A DNA stretch of 60,867 bases. Source: Planktothrix tepida PCC 9214 (GTDB lineage: Bacteria > Cyanobacteriota > Cyanobacteriia > Cyanobacteriales > Microcoleaceae). Both the position numbers and the translations under genes were made by a program. The stretch is taken from the NCBI RefSeq assembly GCF_900009145.1, contig NZ_LN889812.1:153462-214328 (forward strand), in the 5' to 3' direction. The notes under the pieces are model-generated. The model saw only the letters and a program-made list of their open reading frames with translations. It was not told where the DNA came from and did not search any database. Position 1 is the stretch's first letter; every line of letters begins with the position of its first letter. Positions 1-7,483 of the stretch are shown in pieces.

Positions 1-2
1 TT

Positions 3-554
3 AGTCATCTTGGTGTAGTACCAATGGCGGCACACACTATCGGGATGAGAATTAAAGATATTGGTTACATCTTTGGCGCAGGTGCTGCCAGTATGACAAC
101 CGTTCAAGTCGCCCATGCGATAGCGCGTAACGACGCAGTTGGCGCAAAAGAAGAATCATCCCTTGCCGCCTGCTGGGCAGTTATAATGATGGAAGGAGTT
201 AGCATTCTCGCCCTAGTTTTTTCGCCGTTAGTCATCGGAATATTCAGTAACGACACTGAAGTCATAGCAACCACTACTACCATTCTGCGTATTCATATTT
301 TTTACCAAGCTGGCGATGCTATTTTTATGATTTACCGAGCCGCTTTGGTGGGATTAAATGATACTTTCTATGTGCGAAATATCAGTTTATTAGGCGGTTG
401 GTTTGTAATGATACCTGTTTCATTATTACTAACAAGCGTTATGTCTTTCGGCGTAGTAGGGGCTTGGCTTAAACTAACCCTTAATGTGTTAATCAGTGCG
501 ATATTCTACGCAGGACGTTTTCACTTTAAATTGAGAGATAGAATAAACAATTGA
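3..554 (+). CDS. MATE-family efflux transporter, C-terminal part (5' end outside window)
   Basis: The frame is open from the first bases (reads SHLGVVPMAAHTIGMRI), so the ATG at 24 is internal and the gene starts before the window. The visible ~183 residues contain four to five hydrophobic segments and the small-residue-rich pattern of the second half of multidrug and toxic compound extrusion (MATE) transporters, which use Na+ or H+ gradients to export organic compounds. It runs in the same direction as the biosynthetic genes that follow the insertion sequence and may be a product exporter. It is clearly different in sequence from the second MATE at 12557-13924. Family assignment is good; substrate is unknown. 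Confidence 0.75.
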   Translation, partial: SHLGVVPMAAHTIGMRIKDIGYIFGAGAASMTTVQVAHAIARNDAVGAKEESSLAACWAVIMMEGVSILALVFSPLVIGIFSNDTEVIATTTTILRIHIFYQAGDAIFMIYRAALVGLNDTFYVRNISLLGGWFVMIPVSLLLTSVMSFGVVGAWLKLTLNVLISAIFYAGRFHFKLRDRINN

Positions 555-790
555 GAAAAGTTAAAAACTGATTTTGATGTATTTTTACAAATCCTCTTTA
601 ATGTTTATTTAAGCCGCGGGAAATTGGAATCTATTCAAAATGATAAACTGGTTGTTCAATGTCATACAATGTTCGGGATGATAACGTACCAACTTCTCAA
701 TCAGATTATCAAATCGGTTCATACCCGGTTTTAAGGCAGAACGAGATAAACGATATAATGGCATCGGGACAGGAACCCCCTTCAAATTCC
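555..790. other. flank between MATE gene and insertion sequence; possible truncated ORF from 659
   Basis: No gene is recognised here. An ORF opens with ATG at 659 (MSYNVRDDNVPTSQSDYQIG...) and runs in frame into the insertion sequence at 791, so it could be the 5' stump of a gene cut by the element. There is no convincing ribosome binding site and the ~44 residues match nothing I know. The transposase frame on the other strand also extends through 709-790. Confidence 0.3.
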
Positions 791-1908
791 CAGGGCTGTT
801 TCATTTTCCCAAATTGGGGAGTCAAATTGAGTCCCCAATTTTTAGGAATGAGGCGAAAAAGTTGTCCTTCTGTTATTGATACAAAACCCCAACTTCTGAA
901 AAGATTGATTACCAGAGTTTTAAGAGTTGAAAAGTTGCTAGCTGCTTGAAAGTTACGAATTCGGCTTTTATCTTCTTGAAAAATTACATCTTTTACCCAA
1001 TGGTATTGATTCTCAATCCCCCAATGTCCTTTAATGATTTGAGCTAAGGTTTGAGCTTCGTTAACGGCACTACTGATATAATATACTTTTTCTTGATAGG
1101 GTTTTTTTCCTCTGTTGCCACTTCTTTCTATCTGAATCACAAGTTTCAGATGTTTCCAGCCTTTGTGAAAGTTGTTATTGACTTGATAAATGGAAACTTT
1201 TCGAGTCACTTTTCTGCCATGGCTGTGTTCATGAGTCACATCTACACTCACAGGATTTTCACTTTTTATTACCGCTTCAACTTGCTCATATAACTTTTTT
1301 TGATTTTTCTTTAAAGCCATTATATAATCATTCCCGCTCTCAATAACTAGGGCAGCAGTTTTCTGATTACAGTGCAACGCATCAAAGGTTATTACTTTTC
1401 TTTTTAACTGGCAATCCCTTACTATCTTTTGGGCTTGGCTGATTTCTGATTCTTTTTTGTTCTCCATCTTTCTCAGGTTTAATACGCATCCTGTTCTTTG
1501 ACTAAACAGTGCAACAATCATCACAAAATTTTGGGATTTATCTCCAAAATCTTTGAGAGTGCTTCTCAGGCTTTTTCCATCTACTGCTAACCAATCTAGT
1601 TCTTCTTGATGCGGATAATTACAAGTAGCCCATTCATTAAATATCTCAATTAAATTTAACCAATCTACTCCTTGTATTACTCTTCTTATTGTTGAGTATG
1701 ATGGCAGTTTTTCTAGCTTGATTTTTAAAACTTGACTCAGTTGGTATTGATTGATTTTCGCAAAATTTTCGAGTTCTCTGTACCCTAAATTTCTCGACAT
1801 TAGCCCCAAAATGACTATTAATAATACTAGCCATATTGGATGCCTTGTTCCCTGGGCTTTCCGGTAATCCTTGACTTTTTTCAGTTTTTCTATTAGAATT
1901 GTTAGCAT
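709..1908 (-). CDS. ISAs1-family transposase
   Basis: A 399-residue DDE transposase. The N-terminus (MLTILIEKLKKVKDYRKAQG) and the blocks DWLAVDGKSLR (~residues 104-114), TFDALHCNQKTA (~174-185) and HWGIENQYHWVKDVIFQED (~295-313) are the conserved DDE-core segments of the ISAs1/H-repeat group. The frame is undisrupted through the catalytic core, so the enzyme may be active. Oddly, it runs through the left terminal repeat and takes its last ~26 codons and stop from flanking DNA, and it also reads across a hairpin at 811-841. The native C-terminus may therefore have been altered. Confidence 0.85.
   Translation of the reverse strand: MLTILIEKLKKVKDYRKAQGTRHPIWLVLLIVILGLMSRNLGYRELENFAKINQYQLSQVLKIKLEKLPSYSTIRRVIQGVDWLNLIEIFNEWATCNYPHQEELDWLAVDGKSLRSTLKDFGDKSQNFVMIVALFSQRTGCVLNLRKMENKKESEISQAQKIVRDCQLKRKVITFDALHCNQKTAALVIESGNDYIMALKKNQKKLYEQVEAVIKSENPVSVDVTHEHSHGRKVTRKVSIYQVNNNFHKGWKHLKLVIQIERSGNRGKKPYQEKVYYISSAVNEAQTLAQIIKGHWGIENQYHWVKDVIFQEDKSRIRNFQAASNFSTLKTLVINLFRSWGFVSITEGQLFRLIPKNWGLNLTPQFGKMKQPWEFEGGSCPDAIISFISFCLKTGYEPI
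791..803 (+). repeat. terminal inverted repeat, left end of the ISAs1-type element
   Basis: CAGGGCTGTTTCA, perfect inverted match to 1993-2005. It lies inside the 3' part of the transposase reading frame. Confidence 0.75.
811..841. repeat. hairpin inside the 3' end of the transposase gene
   Basis: AAATTGGGGA and TCCCCAATTT are 10-bp complementary arms around a short loop that itself contains TCAA/TTGA. It lies just inside the left end of the element and could act as a terminator or as protection from readthrough. Confidence 0.5.
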
Positions 1909-1982
1909 CTTTATTTTTACAAAAAAATCAGCGACCGCTTTTGATTTTATCAGCTAGCGATCGCTATTTCTTTACTCTTTTC

Positions 1983-2019
1983 CCCCCGACTTTGAAACAG
2001 CCCTGGTTCAAGTCGGGGG
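1983..2019. repeat. inverted repeat that encloses the right end of the insertion sequence
   Basis: Arms CCCCCGACTTtGAA (1983-1996) and TTCAAGTCGGGGG (2007-2019) pair over 13 bp with one bulged T. The terminal repeat of the element (1993-2005) overlaps the left arm and occupies the loop, so one arm is inside the element and the other outside it. Confidence 0.6.
1993..2005 (-). repeat. terminal inverted repeat, right end of the ISAs1-type element
   Basis: TGAAACAGCCCTG, the reverse complement of 791-803. Confidence 0.75.
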
Positions 2020-2162
2020 TGATGCCTGTTATGAAAATTATGGAGGGTGTGAGCATTTCCTCTCTAGCAGAGCTAATGCTAGAGCAATGGGCATTGGCTC
2101 TGCTCCAGTCAGCATCCCCATCCACTGAACTCGATGACAGTATGAAGGAAATCGCTCTATGA
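2006..2162 (+). pseudogene. 3' remnant of a carrier-protein-ending megasynthase (PKS/NRPS), truncated by the insertion sequence
   Basis: The frame that ends at the TGA at 2160-2162 reads VMPVMKIMEGVSISSLAELM and then LEQWALALLQ before a polar tail. This resembles the last helix region and C-terminal tail of an acyl/peptidyl carrier protein as found at the end of cyanobacterial polyketide synthases. Its stop overlaps the NRPS start (ATGA at 2159-2162), the usual arrangement for consecutive megasynthase subunits, and the NRPS begins with a docking domain able to receive such a partner. Everything upstream, including the phosphopantetheine serine, is gone: the coding sequence meets the insertion sequence at about 2006-2015. 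The carrier identity is inferred from a short stretch. Confidence 0.6.
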
Positions 2163-5100
2163 ACCTTAAGCAATTTGTAGCTGAACTCGCCCTAGCTGGT
2201 GTGAAGTTGTGGGTCGAAGACGACCAGTTGCGCGTGCGGGCACCAAAGAAGGTACTGACACCAGAGGTACGTAATTTACTGGCATTGCATAAGGCAGAAC
2301 TTGTAAAGTTGCTACAGAACAGCAATGCGATCGCCAATGATACTGACCTACCCCTTCTAAGAGTTTCGCGAACTGGTAACTTGCCTCTGTCTTTTGCCCA
2401 AGAAGGACTGTGGTTCTTGAGCCAGTTGGAGCCAACTAACCCCTTCTACAACGTACCACTAGCTCTGCGACTTAATGGTTCTCTCAACGTTGTCGCTTTA
2501 GAGAAAAGCCTCAACAAGATAATTCAACGCCACGAGGTCTTACGCACCAACTTCACAACGGTTGAGGGGCAACCCGTTCAGGTTATTGCTCTTGGCTTGA
2601 CCTTGAGTGTGCAAGTCATAGATTTGAGTGAGCTACCTGAGAGTGAAAGAGAAATTGCTTGGGGGCTAAAAGCCAGGGCACAAATCCAGCAACCCTTTGA
2701 CCTCAGTAGCTCTGGGTTGATTCAAGCTTCTGTGCTAAAGCTAACACCGACAGAACATATCTTGTTACTAACAATACATCACATTGTCTGGGATGCTCCT
2801 TCAGAGGGCGTATTGGTCAAAGAGTTAGCAGCTTTCTACACAGCCTACTGCAATGACTTGCTACCAGAGCTACCAGAGCTACCGATTCAGTACGCCGACT
2901 TTGCTGTTTGGCAGCGGCAGTGGTTACAGGAAGACATACTAGAGTCTCAACTTGCTTATTGGAAGCAACAACTGAGGAGTGCGCCAGAAATATTGGAACT
3001 GCCAACTGACCGAGTGCGAAAAGCAACTCAAACGTTTCGAGGGGCGTGTCACCGACAAGCACTCTCAAAAGAACTAACAGAGGCTTTGATGATTTTAAGT
3101 CAACGCAAAGGAGTTACTCTGTTTATGACGCTGTTGGCGGCGCTCTTCACATTGCTTTACCGTTATACAGAGCAGACCGATATTTGCGTAGGCACGCCTT
3201 ACGCAGGCCGGGAGCGCCGTGAGCTTCAGGGATTGATTGGATTGTTTCTCAATACGTTGGTTCTGCGGACTGATATATCAGGTAATCCGAGTTTTGAGGA
3301 GCTACTCTCAAGAGTCCGGGACGTGGCTTTGGGAGCATACGCTCATCATGACCTACCGTTTGAAAAGTTATTAGAACAATTGCAGCCAGCGCGTAACTTA
3401 AGCTACACACCGTATTTCCAAGTGAGGTTTGTGCTTTACCCAGCGATGCAGATAGACATGGAAGGCTTAACGGTGAGTCCAGTAGCGGTAGAAACAGCTA
3501 CGGCGAAGTTGGATTTGTTTGTAGCTTTCGTCAACAGCGACTCTGGACTAATCGGGACGTGGGAATACAATACTGACTTGTTTGATGCCAGTACGATCAA
3601 TCGCATGGCTCAACATTTTCAGACCTTACTAGAGGGAATTGTTGCTAATCCTCAACAGAAGGTTTCAGAATTGCCATTGCTCACAGAGCCAGAGCGACAC
3701 CAGCTATTAGTAGAGTGGAACAACGCCACAAAAGAGTATCCCTTCAATAAGTGTATCCACCAGTTATTTGAGGAACAGGTGGAGCGATCGCCTGATGCTA
3801 TTGCGGTGGTTTTTGAAGGGGAGCAACTGACCTACCAAGATTTGAACCAACGGGCGAACAGAATAGCACATCACTTGAAAACTCTAGGTGTGGAGCCAGA
3901 AGTGCTGGTGGGCATCTACGTTGATCGCTCCTTAGAGATGGTAGTGAGTCTACTTGGCATCCTCAAAACTGGAGGGGCTTATGTGCCTTTAGACCCATCC
4001 TATCCCAAAGAGCGCTTAGCGTTCATGTTGCAAAATTCACAACCAAAGGTGTTGTTGACTCAGGAGTGCTTGATAACAGAACTGCCTGAACATACGGCAC
4101 AAGTTGTTTGCTTAGATACAGATAGGCATCTCATTGCTCAACACTCAGAAGAAAATTTAAACCAAACAGCAACAGTTGCTAATTTAGCCTATGTCATTTA
4201 TACCTCTGGCTCAACGGGAAAGCCAAAGGGAGTACAGGTGACACACGCTAATTTGTGTCACTATGCCCAAGCAATGAGTCAAGTGCTAAATATCACAGCA
4301 GAAGATGTATATTTGCACACCGCATCGATTGCTTTCTCATCTTCTGTCAGACAGTTGATCGTGCCTCTGGCTAGTGGGGCAACTGTCAAAATTGCAACTT
4401 CTGAACAGAGAAAAGACCCACAATCACTATTTACGACAATTAAACAACATAGTGTGACAGTTATTGATATTGTCCCCTCTTATTGGCGTAACTGCATTCA
4501 TACACTTGCTAGCTTAGAACCTGTTACGAAACAAGCACTGTTAGATAACAAACTGCGTTTAATTGTGTCGGCGAGCGAACCGCTGCTGTCCGATCTTCCT
4601 ACTCAGTGGACGTTTGGTTTTCAGCACAAAGCACGATTAATCAATATGTTTGGTCAAACTGAAACTTGTGGAATTGTTGCCACTTATCCAATTCCGGCAC
4701 AACAGGATGAGCCAATCAAAATTGTCCCTATCGGTCGCCCGATCACCAACACACAAATTTATCTGCTCGACTGCCATCTGCAACCAGTCCCTGTTGGTGT
4801 ACCTGGGGAAGTGCATATTGGTGGTTTTGGACTGGCGCGAGGCTACCTCAACAGCCCAGAATTGACAAAAGAAAAATTCATCCCCAACCCCTTTAGCCAA
4901 GAAGAAGGAACACGCCTCTACAAAACCGGGGACAATGCCCGCTACCTTCCAGACGGTAACATTGAGTTCCTTGGTCGGCTGGATCGTCAAGTGAAGATTC
5001 GCGGTTTCCGTATTGAACTCGGAGAAATCGAAGCAGCGCTAGCTCAACACCCAGAGTTACGGGAGACAGTAGTTTTAGCAAGGGATGACCAACCAGATAA

Positions 5101-6412
5101 CAAACGACTGGTAGCTTATGTTGTTCCCAACCATGAACCTCCTGCCACCATTGAACTGCGGCACTTCCTCCAACAAAAGCTCCCAGACTACATGGTGCCG
5201 GGAGCCTTTGTGATGCTTTCTTCTTTACCTCTCACCCCCAATGGTAAGGTAGACCGTCGCGCCTTGGAGACACCAGATACGGAATTAAGTAACTCAATGG
5301 GCTTTGTCCCTCCCCGTGACACAGTTGAACAGCAACTACAGCAAATTTGGTCAGAGGTTTTGAAGCTTCCGACTGTTGGAATGAAGGATAACTTCTTTAC
5401 TTTCGGAGGTCATTCTCTTTTAGCTGTACTCTTAATGGCTCAAATTTCGCGGCATTTTGGGAAAAATCTGCCCATAGCAACGCTTTTCTCTAGCCCAACT
5501 ATCGAACAGCTAGCTAGTTGTCTTCGATCCGAAACTCATTCCTTGCCTTGGTCTCCTTTGGTAGCAATTCAGTCTGGCACCGAGAAGCGACCTTTCTTCT
5601 TTGTGCCTGGAGTTGGGGGAAATGTGATTTACTTATATGAGCTAGCGCGTCATCTTGGATCTGAGCAACCCTTCTACGGTCTGCAAGCACGGGGACTGGA
5701 TGGCGAATCAGAGCCTTTTACACAGTTGGAAGAGATAGCCACCTACTATATTGAAGCAATACAGACAGTTCAGCCCTCTGGTCCGTACCTGCTGGGAGGG
5801 CATTCGTTTGGAGGTGTAGTTGCCTTTGAGATGGCAACTCAGTTGCTCAAACAGGGGCATGAGGTCGCTCTACTTGCAATTATTGACGTTGTTGCGCCAA
5901 TTGTTGCTAATAAGCCGAATTATTCTGATGAAGATGAGGTGGCATATCTTTTTGATTTTGCCAGCTATATTGAATATATGTTCTCCCTCAAGTTGGAGGT
6001 ATCTAAAGAAACTCTTGCTTCCCTATCTCAGGAGGAGCAATTGAACTATCTCAAAGAACGGTTGATACGGGTCAATTTGCTACCCCCTGATGCGGGAATA
6101 GGGTTAGTACGGGGGCTAGTGCAAGTATACATTGCGTCCCTGAAAGCTCATCGTGCTTATTTGCCTTCGGGGCTGCAACAAGCTCCCATTACTCTTTTCC
6201 GTTCTAGTGAGGTTGATGTATTTGAGGGTGATACAGAAGAGTTGAAACAAAGGCGAAAAGAACCTGCTTTGGGCTGGAACGAGTTTTCTTCTACTATAGA
6301 CATTCATGTTGTTCCAGGGAACCATAGCACCATGATGCAACAGCCGCACGTACAGGTGTTAGCCACACAACTTCTCTCTTGCCTAAAGCAAACACAGGCT
6401 CCATTGGCTTAG
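2159..6412 (+). CDS. non-ribosomal peptide synthetase, docking-C-A-T-TE, single module
   Basis: A 1417-residue cytoplasmic assembly-line enzyme. In order: an N-terminal TubC-type docking domain (~1-55, FVAELALAGVKLWVEDDQLR); a condensation domain (~75-370) with active-site HHIVWDA at 207-213; an adenylation domain with A3 IYTSGSTGKPKG (~680); a carrier domain with FFTFGGHSL, phosphopantetheine serine 1086; and an alpha/beta-hydrolase thioesterase with GGHSFGG, nucleophile Ser1216. A complete terminal module with TE implies that this protein adds the last unit and releases the product. Two oddities: the condensation motif has Ala where Gly is usual after the Asp, and the adenylation core reads AFSSSVRQ where amino-acid-activating domains have FD-A-S (Ser727 replaces the conserved Asp), plus NMFGQTE instead of YGPTE. 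The substrate is thus probably not a standard alpha-amino acid. The start is supported by GAAGGAA upstream. Confidence 0.95.
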   Translation: MNLKQFVAELALAGVKLWVEDDQLRVRAPKKVLTPEVRNLLALHKAELVKLLQNSNAIANDTDLPLLRVSRTGNLPLSFAQEGLWFLSQLEPTNPFYNVPLALRLNGSLNVVALEKSLNKIIQRHEVLRTNFTTVEGQPVQVIALGLTLSVQVIDLSELPESEREIAWGLKARAQIQQPFDLSSSGLIQASVLKLTPTEHILLLTIHHIVWDAPSEGVLVKELAAFYTAYCNDLLPELPELPIQYADFAVWQRQWLQEDILESQLAYWKQQLRSAPEILELPTDRVRKATQTFRGACHRQALSKELTEALMILSQRKGVTLFMTLLAALFTLLYRYTEQTDICVGTPYAGRERRELQGLIGLFLNTLVLRTDISGNPSFEELLSRVRDVALGAYAHHDLPFEKLLEQLQPARNLSYTPYFQVRFVLYPAMQIDMEGLTVSPVAVETATAKLDLFVAFVNSDSGLIGTWEYNTDLFDASTINRMAQHFQTLLEGIVANPQQKVSELPLLTEPERHQLLVEWNNATKEYPFNKCIHQLFEEQVERSPDAIAVVFEGEQLTYQDLNQRANRIAHHLKTLGVEPEVLVGIYVDRSLEMVVSLLGILKTGGAYVPLDPSYPKERLAFMLQNSQPKVLLTQECLITELPEHTAQVVCLDTDRHLIAQHSEENLNQTATVANLAYVIYTSGSTGKPKGVQVTHANLCHYAQAMSQVLNITAEDVYLHTASIAFSSSVRQLIVPLASGATVKIATSEQRKDPQSLFTTIKQHSVTVIDIVPSYWRNCIHTLASLEPVTKQALLDNKLRLIVSASEPLLSDLPTQWTFGFQHKARLINMFGQTETCGIVATYPIPAQQDEPIKIVPIGRPITNTQIYLLDCHLQPVPVGVPGEVHIGGFGLARGYLNSPELTKEKFIPNPFSQEEGTRLYKTGDNARYLPDGNIEFLGRLDRQVKIRGFRIELGEIEAALAQHPELRETVVLARDDQPDNKRLVAYVVPNHEPPATIELRHFLQQKLPDYMVPGAFVMLSSLPLTPNGKVDRRALETPDTELSNSMGFVPPRDTVEQQLQQIWSEVLKLPTVGMKDNFFTFGGHSLLAVLLMAQISRHFGKNLPIATLFSSPTIEQLASCLRSETHSLPWSPLVAIQSGTEKRPFFFVPGVGGNVIYLYELARHLGSEQPFYGLQARGLDGESEPFTQLEEIATYYIEAIQTVQPSGPYLLGGHSFGGVVAFEMATQLLKQGHEVALLAIIDVVAPIVANKPNYSDEDEVAYLFDFASYIEYMFSLKLEVSKETLASLSQEEQLNYLKERLIRVNLLPPDAGIGLVRGLVQVYIASLKAHRAYLPSGLQQAPITLFRSSEVDVFEGDTEELKQRRKEPALGWNEFSSTIDIHVVPGNHSTMMQQPHVQVLATQLLSCLKQTQAPLA

Positions 6413-6486
6413 TAATTGGTCTGTTAAGTGGAAATTTTTGAGGTAATTAACAAGCTCTTTCATTTGACTAAAAAAGCTCAATCATT

Positions 6487-7458
6487 ATGAAAATAGGAAT
6501 TTTCGACTCGAATCACAATCTACCCTTGCTAGTAGAACCTGACACAAAACGCGAATCGTCTAATTTTGATTATCTCCTTTCATGGTACAAAGATAATAGT
6601 GAACTTTTATCAAACAAAATTTTGAAACACGGAGCGATTCTTTTTCGAGGTTTTGATGTCAATACAATCTTAGCTTTTGAAAAATTCGTTAAATCTATTT
6701 CAGGTAATTTAATAGATTATGTTGATGGAAATTCTCCCCGAACCCAACTAGCTAGTGGTATTTATACTTCAACTGAATATCCAGCTGAATACTCCATTAG
6801 TTTGCATAATGAGTTATCCTACTCTAGCCAATGGCCAGACCAACTCTATTTTTGCTGTATTACTGCGCCTAAAGAGGGCGGAGAAACACCAATTGCTGAT
6901 AGTCGCCAAATCCTCAAAAGTCTTAACCCAAAGATTGTGGAAAAGTTCACACTTAAACAAGTGAAGTATATCCGCAATTTACCTAGTAGTAATGGCATGG
7001 GAGTTTCATGGCAAGATGCTTTTAAAACTTCAGATAAGTCCCTAGTAGAAGAGCATAATAGAAAAGCTGGTATGGATTTTGAGTGGAAGAAGGATGGAGG
7101 ATTGCGATTAAGCCAGATTCGTCCTGCTATTGCAACTCATCCTCGTACAGATGAACAAGTTTGGTTTAATCAAGCCGATCTATTTCATCCATCTACTCTT
7201 CCTAAAAATATCTACGAAGCTATGATGTTTTATTTTGACGGTAACGAAGAGGAACTCCCTCACTATGCTTGCTTTGGCGACAATACTCCAATTGATGTTT
7301 CAATGCTAGATGAAATTAGAGAAACTATTGGTAAACAAACTGTTGTTTTTCCTTGGCGGGAGGGTGATGTTCTAGTCATAGATAATATGTTAGTTTGTCA
7401 TGGACGAAGACCGTTTTTTGGTTCGAGAAAAATTTTGATTTCTATGTCACAATTCTGA
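6487..7458 (+). CDS. TauD/TfdA-type Fe(II)/2-oxoglutarate oxygenase, SyrP-like
   Basis: A 323-residue protein of the clavaminate-synthase/SyrP branch. The iron-binding triad appears as His107-x-Glu109 (SLHNELSYSSQWPDQLYF) and distal His305 (MLVCHGRRPFF), followed by an arginine-rich segment that would hold 2-oxoglutarate. Members of this branch hydroxylate or desaturate free or carrier-bound amino acids in peptide antibiotic pathways; SyrP hydroxylates aspartyl-carrier protein. It sits 74 bases after the NRPS and 25 before the acyltransferase in one apparent transcription unit, so its substrate is likely the NRPS-bound residue or the released product. The ribosome binding site is weak. Confidence 0.85.
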   Translation: MKIGIFDSNHNLPLLVEPDTKRESSNFDYLLSWYKDNSELLSNKILKHGAILFRGFDVNTILAFEKFVKSISGNLIDYVDGNSPRTQLASGIYTSTEYPAEYSISLHNELSYSSQWPDQLYFCCITAPKEGGETPIADSRQILKSLNPKIVEKFTLKQVKYIRNLPSSNGMGVSWQDAFKTSDKSLVEEHNRKAGMDFEWKKDGGLRLSQIRPAIATHPRTDEQVWFNQADLFHPSTLPKNIYEAMMFYFDGNEEELPHYACFGDNTPIDVSMLDEIRETIGKQTVVFPWREGDVLVIDNMLVCHGRRPFFGSRKILISMSQF

Positions 7459-7483
7459 TAATCTTAGCTATAAGTGTAAGTAG

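Larger units (their letters stand above)
791..2005 (-). mobile_element. ISAs1-family insertion sequence, about 1.2 kb
   Basis: The element is bounded by perfect 13-bp terminal inverted repeats, CAGGGCTGTTTCA at 791-803 and its reverse complement at 1993-2005. It carries one transposase gene on the minus strand. CAGGGCTG-type ends and a 1.2-kb length fit the ISAs1 family. I see no exact target duplication: 783-790 and 2006-2013 share only a loose TTCAA. An IS with unmatched flanks next to a gene remnant fits an IS-associated deletion rather than simple insertion. Confidence 0.75.

Noticed and set aside
1051-1293. Plus-strand ORF within the insertion sequence
   Set aside because: It is antisense to the transposase.
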